Assembly (NCBI GenBank): GCA_009711615.1
Contig: VENI01000011.1
Location: 1-64,000, forward strand
Direction of reading: 5' to 3'
From: Bacillota bacterium
GTDB lineage: Bacteria; Bacillota; Desulfotomaculia; Desulfotomaculales; Desulfohalotomaculaceae
DNA: 64,000 nucleotides
Every line of letters begins with the position of its first letter. The first letter of the stretch is position 1. The notes under the pieces were generated by a model, which saw only the letters and a list, made by a program, of their open reading frames with translations, searched no databases and was not told the DNA's origin. This document shows, one piece after another, positions 51,889-60,664 of this stretch. Position numbers and translations under genes: made by a program.

Positions 51889-52878
51889 CTATTGATATGC
51901 ATTCCTTATCGCCTCTTGTGCATCTTTGCCGTCTACAGTTTTAACTCCTTCCATCCAACCAGTAACCACATCAACATTGTTAGCTACCCACTCTTTTGCC
52001 ACTTCATCAGCTTCACGGCCTTTTTTACTGTATTCCAGTATCCATTCACTTTGATACTCATTCTTTAGTTTAAACTGTTTTAAAAATCTAGTAATGTTTG
52101 GATCATCTTCCGGTAATGTCTTTTTACTTATTGTTCCCACTTCTCCTTCTCCTCCCCAAATGCCTTCGGGATCATCTAAGTACTTAATATCAAAGGAGAT
52201 GTTCATCCAATGAGGTTTCCACCCACTAAATATAATCCAATCATTATCTTTTGTAGCTTTTTCAACTTGAGAAAGCATTGCGGTGGTACTGCTTTCCAGC
52301 ACCTCCCAATTCCCCAAATTATAGGTGCCGTTTTTTATAGCATCAATCATTATCTGATTACCATCATTACCCGGCTCAATTCCATAGTACTTGTAGCCAA
52401 ATTTTTCCCCATAGTCACTTATATCTGCCAAAGAAGTCACCCCAGCATCATAAACATATGCCGGTACCGCAGCTTTATACAGGGTACCTTCCAAGTTATT
52501 ACCCAATACAACAATGCTTCCTTCATCAAGGTATGGCTGCAACATTGACTTTAAAGTTTCAAACCAGGCACCAAGAAATACATCTATATCCCCGGTGGAA
52601 AGACCCTTCAAAAGTATTGGCTGGGTAAGTGCTTCAATGGTAACGTTATAACCTAGGTTTTCTAAAACTTCCTTTACCACTTGAGTCTTCACGGTTACCC
52701 CAGGCCACTCAACAATACCAAATGTCAAATCTTTTTGAACAGTTAACTGTTCTTCCTGATTATTATCAGCGGCATTATCGTCTTCCCCTTCATCATCCTG
52801 ACCGGCACAAGAAACAAGCGCACCTCCTACAATTAATAATGATAACACCAGTAAAATTGCTAAATATTTTTTTCTAAT
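51889..52878 (-). CDS. Glycine betaine/choline-type (OpuAC) binding lipoprotein
   Basis: 329 residues if started at ATT 52878, six bases after GGAGGGG. That start gives a perfect lipoprotein signal (basic RKKY, hydrophobic LAILLVLSLLIVGGAL, lipobox VSCAG). The first conventional start, GTG 52848, would remove most of it. OpuAC-like fold: ITFGIVEWPG-like opening, KEVLENLGYNVTIEALTQPILLKGLSTGDIDVFLGAW, IIFSGWKPHWMNISFDIKYLDDP. Aromatic Trp residues fit a quaternary-amine cage. No permease or ATPase is adjacent. Confidence 0.82.
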   Translation of the reverse strand: MRKKYLAILLVLSLLIVGGALVSCAGQDDEGEDDNAADNNQEEQLTVQKDLTFGIVEWPGVTVKTQVVKEVLENLGYNVTIEALTQPILLKGLSTGDIDVFLGAWFETLKSMLQPYLDEGSIVVLGNNLEGTLYKAAVPAYVYDAGVTSLADISDYGEKFGYKYYGIEPGNDGNQIMIDAIKNGTYNLGNWEVLESSTTAMLSQVEKATKDNDWIIFSGWKPHWMNISFDIKYLDDPEGIWGGEGEVGTISKKTLPEDDPNITRFLKQFKLKNEYQSEWILEYSKKGREADEVAKEWVANNVDVVTGWMEGVKTVDGKDAQEAIRNAYQ

Positions 52879-52891
52879 AAGAAACCCCTCC

Positions 52892-53100
52892 TTTACAATT
52901 TAGATAAAACTTCATAGATTAATATACCCCTCTAATTTTAACCTATGTACGGGATGCCAAATGGTCATAGCCTGAAGATCGGTGGATACAGCCACAGGTC
53001 AGTTTATTAAAAGTAACCAAAAAAAGGACTTGTTACTTAGCCCATAGAGTCTATAATCATGTTATTATGGATGGATATAAAAAAGATTCTTTGAAATCAA
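52892..53100 (-). ncRNA. Candidate structured leader RNA, unassigned
   Basis: About 210 bp upstream of the binding-protein gene hold several stems on the minus strand: CCTG...CAGG enclosing GTGG...CCAC (53000-52970), CTATG...CATAG (52971-52943), and GGACT/AGTCC-like pairing near 53049-53025. A riboswitch-like leader is possible, but I cannot match it to a known class. Confidence 0.3.
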
Positions 53101-53104
53101 TTTT

Positions 53105-53156
53105 AAATATAGTAAAAGGGACAGGCAATAAAAAACCTGTCCCTTTTACTATATTT
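53105..53156. terminator. Long palindrome at the end of the HPP gene
   Basis: Perfect 21-bp arms (53105-53125, 53136-53156) with a 10-base loop and GGGACAGG core. It overlaps the HPP stop codon; probable terminator, related in style to REP-like palindromes. Confidence 0.75.
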
Positions 53157-53700
53157 AATACCAATAATATGGATATTTCCGTTCATTGGATAGATTGTTA
53201 ACCAGGAGTGCGATAATCACTAAACACACTGCACCCAGTAAAACAGGAGAAAAAATAAAGTTAAAGTCTTGGGCTGTGTACACCGCCACAAAAGCTGTAG
53301 CCCCACCGGGTGGATGCAGAGTATAAGTAAGTGCCATCATCATAATTGCCAGGGTTACCCCTAACGCAATGGCCCACCATACATCACCAAAAAGTTGATA
53401 TACTATTACACCCATTAAGGCAGACACTAGGTGACCTCCAATAACATTTCTCGGTTGTGCCATCGGCACTTGGCATGCAGCATAGAGAAGTACCGCAGAG
53501 GCACCAAAGGAAGGCAATAATAAAGGCAAGTTGTAATATTCAGCTAGCATTGCCACCAAGCCAATACCGGCAAAACTGCCAAGGGCAGTAGTTAATATTC
53601 CAGTTAATGAAATTTTAGGTAGATCTGTACATTTTCCAGCTTTCATCTTACAAGCATAATTTCTTAATTTGATAGAAAAATCCACGGTACCTTCCTGCAT
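53155..53700 (-). CDS. HPP-family membrane protein
   Basis: 181 residues from ATG 53700, five bases after GGAGGGG. About five membrane helices with HPP family motifs: TGILTTALGSFAGIGLVAML, LLPSFGASAVLLYAACQVPMAQPRNVIGGHLVSALMGV, and LTYTLHPPGGATAFVAVY containing His-Pro-Pro. HPP proteins have been linked to nitrite transport. Divergent from the FNR-like regulator; the shared FNR-type box has a TATTAT -10 element at the right distance for this gene too. Confidence 0.85.
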   Translation of the reverse strand: MQEGTVDFSIKLRNYACKMKAGKCTDLPKISLTGILTTALGSFAGIGLVAMLAEYYNLPLLLPSFGASAVLLYAACQVPMAQPRNVIGGHLVSALMGVIVYQLFGDVWWAIALGVTLAIMMMALTYTLHPPGGATAFVAVYTAQDFNFIFSPVLLGAVCLVIIALLVNNLSNERKYPYYWY

Positions 53701-53741
53701 CAAACCCCTCCTGATTATTATGTAATAATTAATTCTATATA

Positions 53742-53811
53742 ATAATACCTTAATTTCAGAAAAGATTTTATGATCTACATCACACTATGTTCATTCATAT
53801 TGCAGGATAAT
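53742..53811. promoter_or_regulatory. FNR-type box with divergent -10 elements
   Basis: TGAT-CTAC-ATCA at 53771-53782 (extended TATGA-N6-TCACA 53769-53784). On the plus strand GATAAT (53806-53811) gives a start near 53818; on the minus strand TATTAT (53747-53742) gives one near 53735. The centre is at -41.5 from both, so regulator and HPP gene may share one activator site. Confidence 0.62.
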
Positions 53812-53876
53812 TGGTGTTCTTTGTAAAATAAAATAATGTATAATGATATTTTTATACAGCAAGGGAGGGAGCAACA

Positions 53877-54581
53877 CTGGTAGAGAACCCAACGGTATGG
53901 AAGTGCGAAGGATGTCCTGTGCGAAAATTAACCATTGTATGTGATTTAAAAGGAGATGACCTACAGGAATTTCAAAACAACGTGCAAAAACATAAAGTTA
54001 AATCCGGCCAACTGATTTATTCAGAGGGCGAAAAATGTGATGCAATAAATATTATTATGCATGGTAGAATAAAACTCTACTATGAAAGTATTGAAGGTAA
54101 AGAGCAAATAGTTGATATAATCGGACCCGGATCGGTCTTTGGAGATGTGTCATTGTCAACGGACAGCAAATATGACGTCAGTGCAGAGGCATACGAAGAC
54201 GGAGTGTTTTGCAGTATCCCGTTGGATTATTATCACAAGCTGGTTCAAGCTAAACCACAGGTAGCTTTAAGGTTGCTTTCAGTTTTAGAATCCCAGTTAA
54301 CTAAATCAAGAAAAACCATTAGAGATTTATCTTTAAAACGAGCTCGCCAAAGAATGGCTTCAATCATTACCAGGTTGGCCCGCGAAGAAGGAAAAACAGA
54401 TGCAGAAACATGTAAAATAAACCTGCCGGTAACGGTGCAAACACTTGCTTACATGAGCGGACTGACCCAAGAAACAGCCTCCAGAGTTCTCAGTGAATTT
54501 CGGAAAGATAAATTAATTAATTTAAAAAATAAACGGTTAGAAATATTAATGGTTAATAAATTGGAAGAAATAGAAATATAA
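53877..54581 (+). CDS. FNR-like Crp/Fnr-family regulator (CTG start proposed)
   Basis: 234 residues if started at CTG 53877, eight bases after GGGAGG. The nearest conventional start, GTG 53919, has no ribosome site and would drop Cys10-x-x-Cys13, leaving only Cys22 of the CEGCPVRKLTIVC cluster. Cyclic-nucleotide-binding fold: HKVKSGQLIYSEGEKCDAINIIMHGRIKLYY and GPGSVFGDVSLS. The DNA helix TVQTLAYMSGLTQETASRVLSEF has E-x-x-S-R, the FNR rather than CRP recognition set. Further Cys at 54 and 112 could complete a [4Fe-4S] site. Probably an O2/redox or NO sensor acting on TGAT-N4-ATCA sites. Confidence 0.85.
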   Translation: MVENPTVWKCEGCPVRKLTIVCDLKGDDLQEFQNNVQKHKVKSGQLIYSEGEKCDAINIIMHGRIKLYYESIEGKEQIVDIIGPGSVFGDVSLSTDSKYDVSAEAYEDGVFCSIPLDYYHKLVQAKPQVALRLLSVLESQLTKSRKTIRDLSLKRARQRMASIITRLAREEGKTDAETCKINLPVTVQTLAYMSGLTQETASRVLSEFRKDKLINLKNKRLEILMVNKLEEIEI

Positions 54582-54588
54582 TTACTTA

Positions 54589-54618
54589 AAATGCCCCGCT
54601 AATTAGCGAGGCATTTAA
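54589..54618. terminator. Terminator after the FNR-like gene
   Basis: AAATGCC (54589-54595) pairs with GGCATTT (54610-54616) around an inner GCT/AGC pair, followed by AACTTTT. Convergent with the YeiH-type gene. Confidence 0.7.
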
Positions 54619-54635
54619 CTTTTGAACTTATTCCC

Positions 54636-55685
54636 TTATATATTTAAGGTAAATATTAAAGTAATGCTAAATACAGCCATTATTAGTGAGGCTACTAAAC
54701 CTACAATAAAAGGTTTTATACCCACCTTTTTCATATCATCAAAATTTGTTAACAGTCCTACACCGGCCATAGCAGTAACAATTAAAAATTTGGAGAATAC
54801 TTTTGTGTTATCTAAGAAATTAACCCACATTTCGTTATTCAACCACATGCTATCCCCAACTGTTCTTAATCCGGCCATCGCTAAGAAACCCACTACAAAC
54901 CAAGGGAAAATTTTGATATAGCTAATTTTCTTACCAGTATCTCCCGCTGCATTTTTTTGTTTATTAGCATATATGACTCCAAGAATAAGTACAATTGGTG
55001 CCAATAATACCGTCCGTGTTAATTTAACAACGGTTGCTATTTGCCCCGCAGGATCACTAAACGCAAAACCAGCAGCAATAACTTGGGCAGTTTCATGAAC
55101 AGCCACCCCAGCCCAAGTTCCAAATTGCATATCAGTTAGTAAAAGCATCTTACCTATTAAAGGATAGACAAATATTGCAACTACACCGAAAATAGTAATT
55201 GTGGCCACTGAGAAAGTAATCTCTTCGTCTTTGGCATCAATAGCTGGTGATGCTGCAACTATAGCTGTACTTCCACAAATTGCAGTTCCAATACCAATTA
55301 ATGTAGCTAGTTTATCCGGAAGTCCTAGCTTCTTACCAAATAAATAGGTTATAGTAATAGCAAAAGATACACAAATGAGTATAATTATTAGCGCACTAGA
55401 ACCTGTAGTTATTACAGCCATGAAACTTAATCCCAAACCTAGTAGAAAAATTGCAGCTTGTAAAACCTTTTTCATGGCAAAGTTAATCCCTGGTCTAAAG
55501 ATTTTGCCTACCCCTATTGTATTATTAATTAACATCCCTAGCAGTATTGCAATAATAACACCACTAATAGGTTTCTGACTACCAATAACAATATTATTAT
55601 GGATAAATTGAGAAATAAATGCTAGAGTAAATGCCAATAGCATTCCAGGTATAATACTTTTTCTATTCAGTATTAATTGCCTCAT
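54636..55685 (-). CDS. YeiH/UPF0324-type putative sulfate exporter
   Basis: 349 residues from ATG 55685 behind GGGAGCG; the frame extends to 55718 without a better signal. Ten or so membrane helices. Family motifs: GVIIAILLGMLINN, GINFAMKKVLQAAIFLLGLGLS, GKKLGLPDKLATLIGIGTAICGSTAIVAASPAI, FGTWAGVAVHETAQVIAAGFAFSDPAGQIATVVKLTRTVLLAP. The family is annotated as a sulfate or sulfonate-related exporter, poorly characterised. Confidence 0.87.
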   Translation of the reverse strand: MRQLILNRKSIIPGMLLAFTLAFISQFIHNNIVIGSQKPISGVIIAILLGMLINNTIGVGKIFRPGINFAMKKVLQAAIFLLGLGLSFMAVITTGSSALIIILICVSFAITITYLFGKKLGLPDKLATLIGIGTAICGSTAIVAASPAIDAKDEEITFSVATITIFGVVAIFVYPLIGKMLLLTDMQFGTWAGVAVHETAQVIAAGFAFSDPAGQIATVVKLTRTVLLAPIVLILGVIYANKQKNAAGDTGKKISYIKIFPWFVVGFLAMAGLRTVGDSMWLNNEMWVNFLDNTKVFSKFLIVTAMAGVGLLTNFDDMKKVGIKPFIVGLVASLIMAVFSITLIFTLNI

Positions 55686-55902
55686 ACAAAACGCTCCCTT
55701 TGAGAATTTGTTTATCACTTTGACCAGTTTAGTTCAAATTTTATAACTAGTCAAATAATTAATTTCTCAAATAAGAAGGCATTTAACACTTAAAAGAAAT
55801 ATTTGTTATTACTTTTGTTAGATAATGGTACAAATAGCATGTTATTTTGGGTTAAATTAACAATAATCTTTGGTTTAATTAATGTCTTTAGTGAATAAGA
55901 AA

Positions 55903-55926
55903 ACAGGTGCTTAAATGCACCTGCTA
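55903..55926 (-). terminator. Terminator overlapping the 3' end of the next gene
   Basis: CAGGTGC/GCACCTG stem with a 6-base loop, then TTTTCTTATTC on the minus strand; it includes the last codons of the gene at 55911-56336. Confidence 0.75.
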
Positions 55927-56336
55927 ACATTTTCTTCTCTATTATTATTTAATAATGATGTACCCCAAATAGAAACAATTAAACTTCTTGCTGTTTCATT
56001 TTCCGGTTCTGCCCGTAAGATATGTTCTAAAAATTCCTCTGCCTCTTTCGTATCATTTCGCTTAACCGCATTGTTTACTATCTCTGCTAGATAGAGCTGT
56101 TGTTTATAGTACGTTAAGCCTATGTAAGTAGACAGCCAAGAAGATATTTGATAGCTCATGGAATCTTTAACTTTTAGTCTATCAATTGATTCGTATCCAA
56201 ATAATACGCTTAAGGCAATTATAGCAATCCAAAAATAACCTAGGGGTTGACTAACAAATAACAACTTTGCTATTACCAACATCCCCACAAACCACATAGA
56301 ACTGTAAATTATTCCCTTAAATAATTTATCTCTCAT
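55911..56336 (-). CDS. Small membrane protein with TPR-like tail, unknown
   Basis: 141 residues, ATG 56336 after GGGGGT. Two membrane helices (YSSMWFVGMLVIAKLLFV, YFWIAIIALSVLFGY), then a cytoplasmic helical part (AEIVNNAVKRNDTKEAEEFLEHILRAEPENETARSLIVSIW) that reads like a single TPR-type helix pair. Function not recognised. Divergent from the GGDEF gene. Confidence 0.6.
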   Translation of the reverse strand: MRDKLFKGIIYSSMWFVGMLVIAKLLFVSQPLGYFWIAIIALSVLFGYESIDRLKVKDSMSYQISSWLSTYIGLTYYKQQLYLAEIVNNAVKRNDTKEAEEFLEHILRAEPENETARSLIVSIWGTSLLNNNREENVSRCI

Positions 56337-56520
56337 GTGAAAACCCCCACTTTTATTATATAAGATAAACTATTTTTTCACAAGGAATAGTATATATATT
56401 TTTTTAACAATATTAACCATAAAAAAGGTAATTTCATTAATTAAGATGAACAAGTAATGTAGGTATACTTGTTGACTTATCAAAGAATATGCAAACCATT
56501 GTGAAATTGGGGTAGATATA

Positions 56521-57432
56521 ATGATAAAATATTTTCCTATTGAGTCCATTGAGAAAATATTAGAAGAAGTTGGGATAGGTATATCATTCGTAGATACAAA
56601 TGGCGATATCTTTTACTTTAATCAACTGGCTGCTGAACTTCTAGGATGGAGAGAAGATAAACAAAACTCAATACTATCATGCCATCCTCCAAATATCCGC
56701 CGCAGTGTAATAAGCAAGATTTCAACCAATAATGGAAAAGAGTGGCATCGGGTATTACAAATAAATAGTAGATATATTGAAAATGTCTATTCTCCTATAG
56801 ATATTCCAGAAGTGTTTACAGGGATAGTAATCCTCACAAGAGATGTGACTGAACGGGAAAACATAATTAAGGAGCTTAAAAGTACAACAAAAGAATTACA
56901 GTCAAGTAATGAAAAACTACAACGTCTTACAGAAGTAGATGGTTTAACAGGTATTGCCAACCGCCGATATTTTAACTTATGTCTAGAACGTGAATGGAAG
57001 CGAGCAATGAGGCATGGTGAAACAACTTCATTAATAATGTGCGATATAGACTTCTTTAAAGCATATAATGATACTTACGGTCACCTAAATGGTGATGAAT
57101 GCTTAAAAAAGATTGCTGAAAAATTATTAGAATCCGTAAAAAGGCCGCATGATTTAGTGGCCAGATACGGCGGTGAAGAATTTGCAGTTATTTTACCTAA
57201 CACTGATAAAAATGGGGCTGCTTTCGTAGCAGAAGAACTACGGGCCAATGTTAAAGCCCTTAATATAGAACATAAAAATTCTGATGTTAGTAAAGTTGTA
57301 ACTATCAGTGTAGGTGTTGCAACCCTTGTTCCTGAATTAGATTCTTCGCCGGAAATATTAATTACCACAGCTGATAAGACTCTTTATCAGGCAAAAAATG
57401 AAGGCCGGGACAGAGTGAAGATATCCGAATAA
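56521..57432 (+). CDS. PAS-GGDEF diguanylate cyclase
   Basis: 303 residues, ATG 56521 after TTGGGG. A PAS domain (about 10-120, IGISFVDTNGDIFYFNQLAAELLGW) is joined by a coiled-coil linker (IIKELKSTTKELQSSNEKLQRL) to a GGDEF domain: DGLTGIANRRYF, CDIDFFKAYNDTYGHLNGDECL, ARYGGEEFAVILP. The RxxD inhibitory site (RPHD) sits five residues before GGEEF. All catalytic residues are present, so it should make c-di-GMP. Soluble; no membrane segment. Confidence 0.93.
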   Translation: MIKYFPIESIEKILEEVGIGISFVDTNGDIFYFNQLAAELLGWREDKQNSILSCHPPNIRRSVISKISTNNGKEWHRVLQINSRYIENVYSPIDIPEVFTGIVILTRDVTERENIIKELKSTTKELQSSNEKLQRLTEVDGLTGIANRRYFNLCLEREWKRAMRHGETTSLIMCDIDFFKAYNDTYGHLNGDECLKKIAEKLLESVKRPHDLVARYGGEEFAVILPNTDKNGAAFVAEELRANVKALNIEHKNSDVSKVVTISVGVATLVPELDSSPEILITTADKTLYQAKNEGRDRVKISE

Positions 57433-57446
57433 TGGATATCTTCGCT
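57414..57446. terminator. Bidirectional terminator
   Basis: 13-bp arms (57414-57426, 57434-57446) with one G-U pair, spanning the GGDEF stop codon and abutting the convergent nadE stop. Confidence 0.75.
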
Positions 57447-59351
57447 TTAACTTAATAATTTTTCTTTTAAATCATAGTAATGTTTTGTAAAATAAGTACC
57501 AATCTGGGATTCTCTATAGTCAAAACCATAAGCTCTTCGGCTGACAGCAAGTATTGGTGGGGACTGGATTCTCTTGGCTAAGCCAATGCCATTAAACAGT
57601 TTCCACCATTGCTCTAAATCTTCTATAAACTCCTTAGGGGTGGAGAATATTTTGTTTACCAACCCAGGTTCACATCCTATTCTCTCTTCCAAAACTCCCT
57701 CACTGTACCATTTCAAAATGTCCTCTGGAGTGACTCTTTCCCATGGTTCAATAAATGCACGGAAAAGATAATCATGATACGGGTAAATAACTGGGTCGCC
57801 TTGCCCTTTATCAACATCATGCTCAAAACTTAGTTCTGCACTAGGTACCAAATCTATAATACCTTGCGGGATAACTTCTTTTTGATATATATGTTTATTA
57901 AGGTAAATTGCAAGTTCATAAACCTGATGTTTCCACAAATCGGCTAGCGCAGCTAAAAAACCTGCCTGATCTCCATATAAAGTAGAGTATCCTACTGTTA
58001 ATTCTGTCTTGTTGGCGTTGCAGGTAAACACCCCACCAAATGCAGCAGCAACAGCGGCAAGCAATCGAGCGGAACGATCTCTCGCTTGGATATTCTCTGC
58101 CATGTGCCGACTGATTTTCAGCTTTAATTCTGTGTTATCTATGCTTCTAACTGCAGGGGTATCTTCAATTTGATTTATTGTTTCATCAACAACATGCTGA
58201 ATGGGTAGTACGGTATATAAACACCCAAGTTTATTAGCCAAACTTGCAGCTAGGTTTTTAGTTGTGGTTGAGTTATACTTACTTGGCATATTTACCAAAA
58301 GAATATTATCGGATTTCAGCACTCTAGCATATAATGCTGCCGTCACTGCAGAGTCAATTCCTCCGGATATACCAATTACTACTTTATTAATTCCAATGGA
58401 AGTGGTGAACTCTCTGATAGCATGACAAAGGGTTTGGTAGATATATTCAACATCTTCTTTAACAGGGTGCTTATTAGCAGTTATAGATTTACCTTGGTCT
58501 GTTAGATCTAACTTTGTAATCTCAACACTCTGAACAAAAGGACTTCCACAATGACCAATTATCTCTCCACCACCGTTATAAAAAGTGCTTGAACCATCAA
58601 AAGAATAGATAGTTTTCCCATTATTTTGGATGCCTGTATTATTAACATAAACTAGGGGTGTGCCTGTGGTACGGGCTTGTTCAGAAAAAATTCTGTTTCG
58701 CTTATTGTATTTACCTAATGTAAATGGTGAGGATGATATATTTATGTTCAAATGAACCCCACCCTTATTATTAATAAACTCTATTGGTTTGATAGAATAA
58801 TTCTCAGTCCACCCATCTTCACACATAATACACCCTAAACCAATTTGCTTACCCTTAAAGGGTGCATAAACAGGTTCTATTAAATCATTAATTTTTATAT
58901 CTAACTCTTCCGAAAGCTTACGGAGACCAAAAAAATGCCGTTCATCGTCAAACTCTCTATAATTAGGTAGTAGGGTTTTAATTCTAAAAGGGTATGGAAA
59001 GTTGTCACCACCCAGAAGTTTCTCGTTATGAGCAATAAAGCAAGCATTATATTTGCGCACTCTTCCATCGTCGCCAATTTTATGCCAGTCCACTGCAACA
59101 TTTCCAAAAATAATGATTTGATCTTCAGATGCTTCTATTATTTTATTGCCGTAATATTCACAATCCTTTAGAAAAGCTGCTTGCTCCCATGTATCTCCCA
59201 ATAAGTATCCCGGAATACACATTTCTGGAAAAATAATAATATCTGCCTTCTTACTTTTTGCTTCCGCTATCATATCAAGCATAGTTTCAGTATTAATATC
59301 AGGTCTACCGGGCACTACGTTCATCTGACACATGGCAACATTGATAATCAA
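57447..59351 (-). CDS. nadE: Glutamine-dependent NAD+ synthetase
   Basis: 634 residues from TTG 59351, whose TTGA overlaps the upstream stop, implying coupling. The N-terminal nitrilase-type glutaminase domain has Glu in IIFPEMCIPGYL, a Lys, and Cys in GLGCIMCEDGW. The C-terminal synthetase domain has VVIGISGGIDSAVTAALYAR (PP-loop) and LLVNMPSKYNS, then NKTELTVGYSTLYGDQAGFLAALADLWKHQVY. Converts deamido-NAD to NAD with glutamine and ATP. Full length for the two-domain type. Confidence 0.96.
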   Translation of the reverse strand: MIINVAMCQMNVVPGRPDINTETMLDMIAEAKSKKADIIIFPEMCIPGYLLGDTWEQAAFLKDCEYYGNKIIEASEDQIIIFGNVAVDWHKIGDDGRVRKYNACFIAHNEKLLGGDNFPYPFRIKTLLPNYREFDDERHFFGLRKLSEELDIKINDLIEPVYAPFKGKQIGLGCIMCEDGWTENYSIKPIEFINNKGGVHLNINISSSPFTLGKYNKRNRIFSEQARTTGTPLVYVNNTGIQNNGKTIYSFDGSSTFYNGGGEIIGHCGSPFVQSVEITKLDLTDQGKSITANKHPVKEDVEYIYQTLCHAIREFTTSIGINKVVIGISGGIDSAVTAALYARVLKSDNILLVNMPSKYNSTTTKNLAASLANKLGCLYTVLPIQHVVDETINQIEDTPAVRSIDNTELKLKISRHMAENIQARDRSARLLAAVAAAFGGVFTCNANKTELTVGYSTLYGDQAGFLAALADLWKHQVYELAIYLNKHIYQKEVIPQGIIDLVPSAELSFEHDVDKGQGDPVIYPYHDYLFRAFIEPWERVTPEDILKWYSEGVLEERIGCEPGLVNKIFSTPKEFIEDLEQWWKLFNGIGLAKRIQSPPILAVSRRAYGFDYRESQIGTYFTKHYYDLKEKLLS

Positions 59352-60454
59352 GAACTCTCACTCTCCTTTGAACTATTGTTAATGTTATAAATATCAGAAA
59401 GGAATTGTTTTATCCCTCGACAAGCCAGTTTAATATCGTAAGCAACTGCTGAAACATTCATAAAAGCATGCAGAAAATTAGCACCGGTTATATGCACATG
59501 CCATTTATCAACATGTAGACTTAATTCCTCCCATAGGCTATCATCTACAGGTAATAGTTTAGGTTCTTCATTGTCAAGGACAGCTTTTTGTAACTCATAG
59601 TTTAAATAATTAAATGATGCTAAGCCGTGTTCCAACGTCTTTAACACATCTTTAAAATCATCCGTTATTGGCGGGTCACCGCGCTCAACTCGCCATGAGA
59701 TTCTCTGCTCTGTTGCAATATATGTATCTCGACTGCTGTGGTAAAGATTTGAATTGTAATCAATATACCTTTCATATATCTTAACCCTTTGATCATTGGG
59801 GGCATCCCCACCTAATTGCTCTTTATATAATTCGAGATATTCCCTGCTTTTCCTTATTAAATTTTTCACCTCTTCTCTTTTAGCATAAAACTTATCCGGA
59901 TCTCTTTCCAAATTAATAAAATCTCTTACCGATTGTTCGAAAAATGCAGCCATTTCATCATTTAATGTTCTTAATAATTCAGTTAACCTATTTTTATATT
60001 TCGGTGGTAGTACAATAATATTCACCAATAATGCAGCAGCCAAACCAATGAATATAATATATGAACGATCTAGGGCGTGCATAAGAAATTTGCTTTGTGG
60101 AGCATCTAACACAAAAATTGCAGCAACAACCGCCATACCAATACTCTGTTTAAAACCAAACTTCTTGTTAATGGTTATCACCAACACAGTAGCAACAGCC
60201 ATTTCAATTGGTCCACTACCTACCAAATAACCAAAAGCTATCGCAATTGTAACCGAAATGAGGTGAGATAAAATTTGCTCCCAAGCATTCATAAAGGAAC
60301 GATAAATGCTTGGCTGAATATTCATAACTGCACTAACAGCGGCAAAAATCTTAGGTTCGACCTGTAATAGACTTGCCACGTATAATGCTACTCCCACGGC
60401 AACACCGGTCTTTATAATCCTAGCTCCAAAAGGTGTTTTCATTTTTAATTTCAT
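59348..60454 (-). CDS. Aromatic acid exporter (ArAE/FUSC)-family membrane protein
   Basis: 368 residues from ATG 60454 (GGAGTG upstream). Four membrane helices in the first half: RIIKTGVAVGVALYVASLL, IFAAVSAVMNIQPSIYRSF, LISVTIAIAFGYLVG, IFIGLAAALLVNIIVLPPKYKNRL. A long helical cytoplasmic half follows (LRTLNDEMAAFFEQSVRDFINLERDPDKFYAKREEV), as in ArAE_1 proteins. Overlaps nadE by 4 bp, so co-translated. Substrate unknown. Confidence 0.83.
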   Translation of the reverse strand: MKLKMKTPFGARIIKTGVAVGVALYVASLLQVEPKIFAAVSAVMNIQPSIYRSFMNAWEQILSHLISVTIAIAFGYLVGSGPIEMAVATVLVITINKKFGFKQSIGMAVVAAIFVLDAPQSKFLMHALDRSYIIFIGLAAALLVNIIVLPPKYKNRLTELLRTLNDEMAAFFEQSVRDFINLERDPDKFYAKREEVKNLIRKSREYLELYKEQLGGDAPNDQRVKIYERYIDYNSNLYHSSRDTYIATEQRISWRVERGDPPITDDFKDVLKTLEHGLASFNYLNYELQKAVLDNEEPKLLPVDDSLWEELSLHVDKWHVHITGANFLHAFMNVSAVAYDIKLACRGIKQFLSDIYNINNSSKESESS

Positions 60455-60664
60455 TGCATTAACACTCCAGTTAATAAATAAAGCCCAAACACAAACGTGA
60501 ATGGACTTCATTGGCCATAGTTATATTAAAAATTATGATAATTAATATCTATTATAAGGTATTTTAGTATAAATGTCAGTATTGCAATTAGACAATTGGC
60601 CAACTTTATTACAATGCTTAACTATTTCATATTTTAACCCCCAAAACTTAAGCTATAATTATCA

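Noticed and set aside
53105..53156. A third copy of the 56-bp REP-like element
   Set aside because: It shares only a GGGACAGG-like core; arms differ from the pair at 25223 and 26066, so it is better called a terminator.
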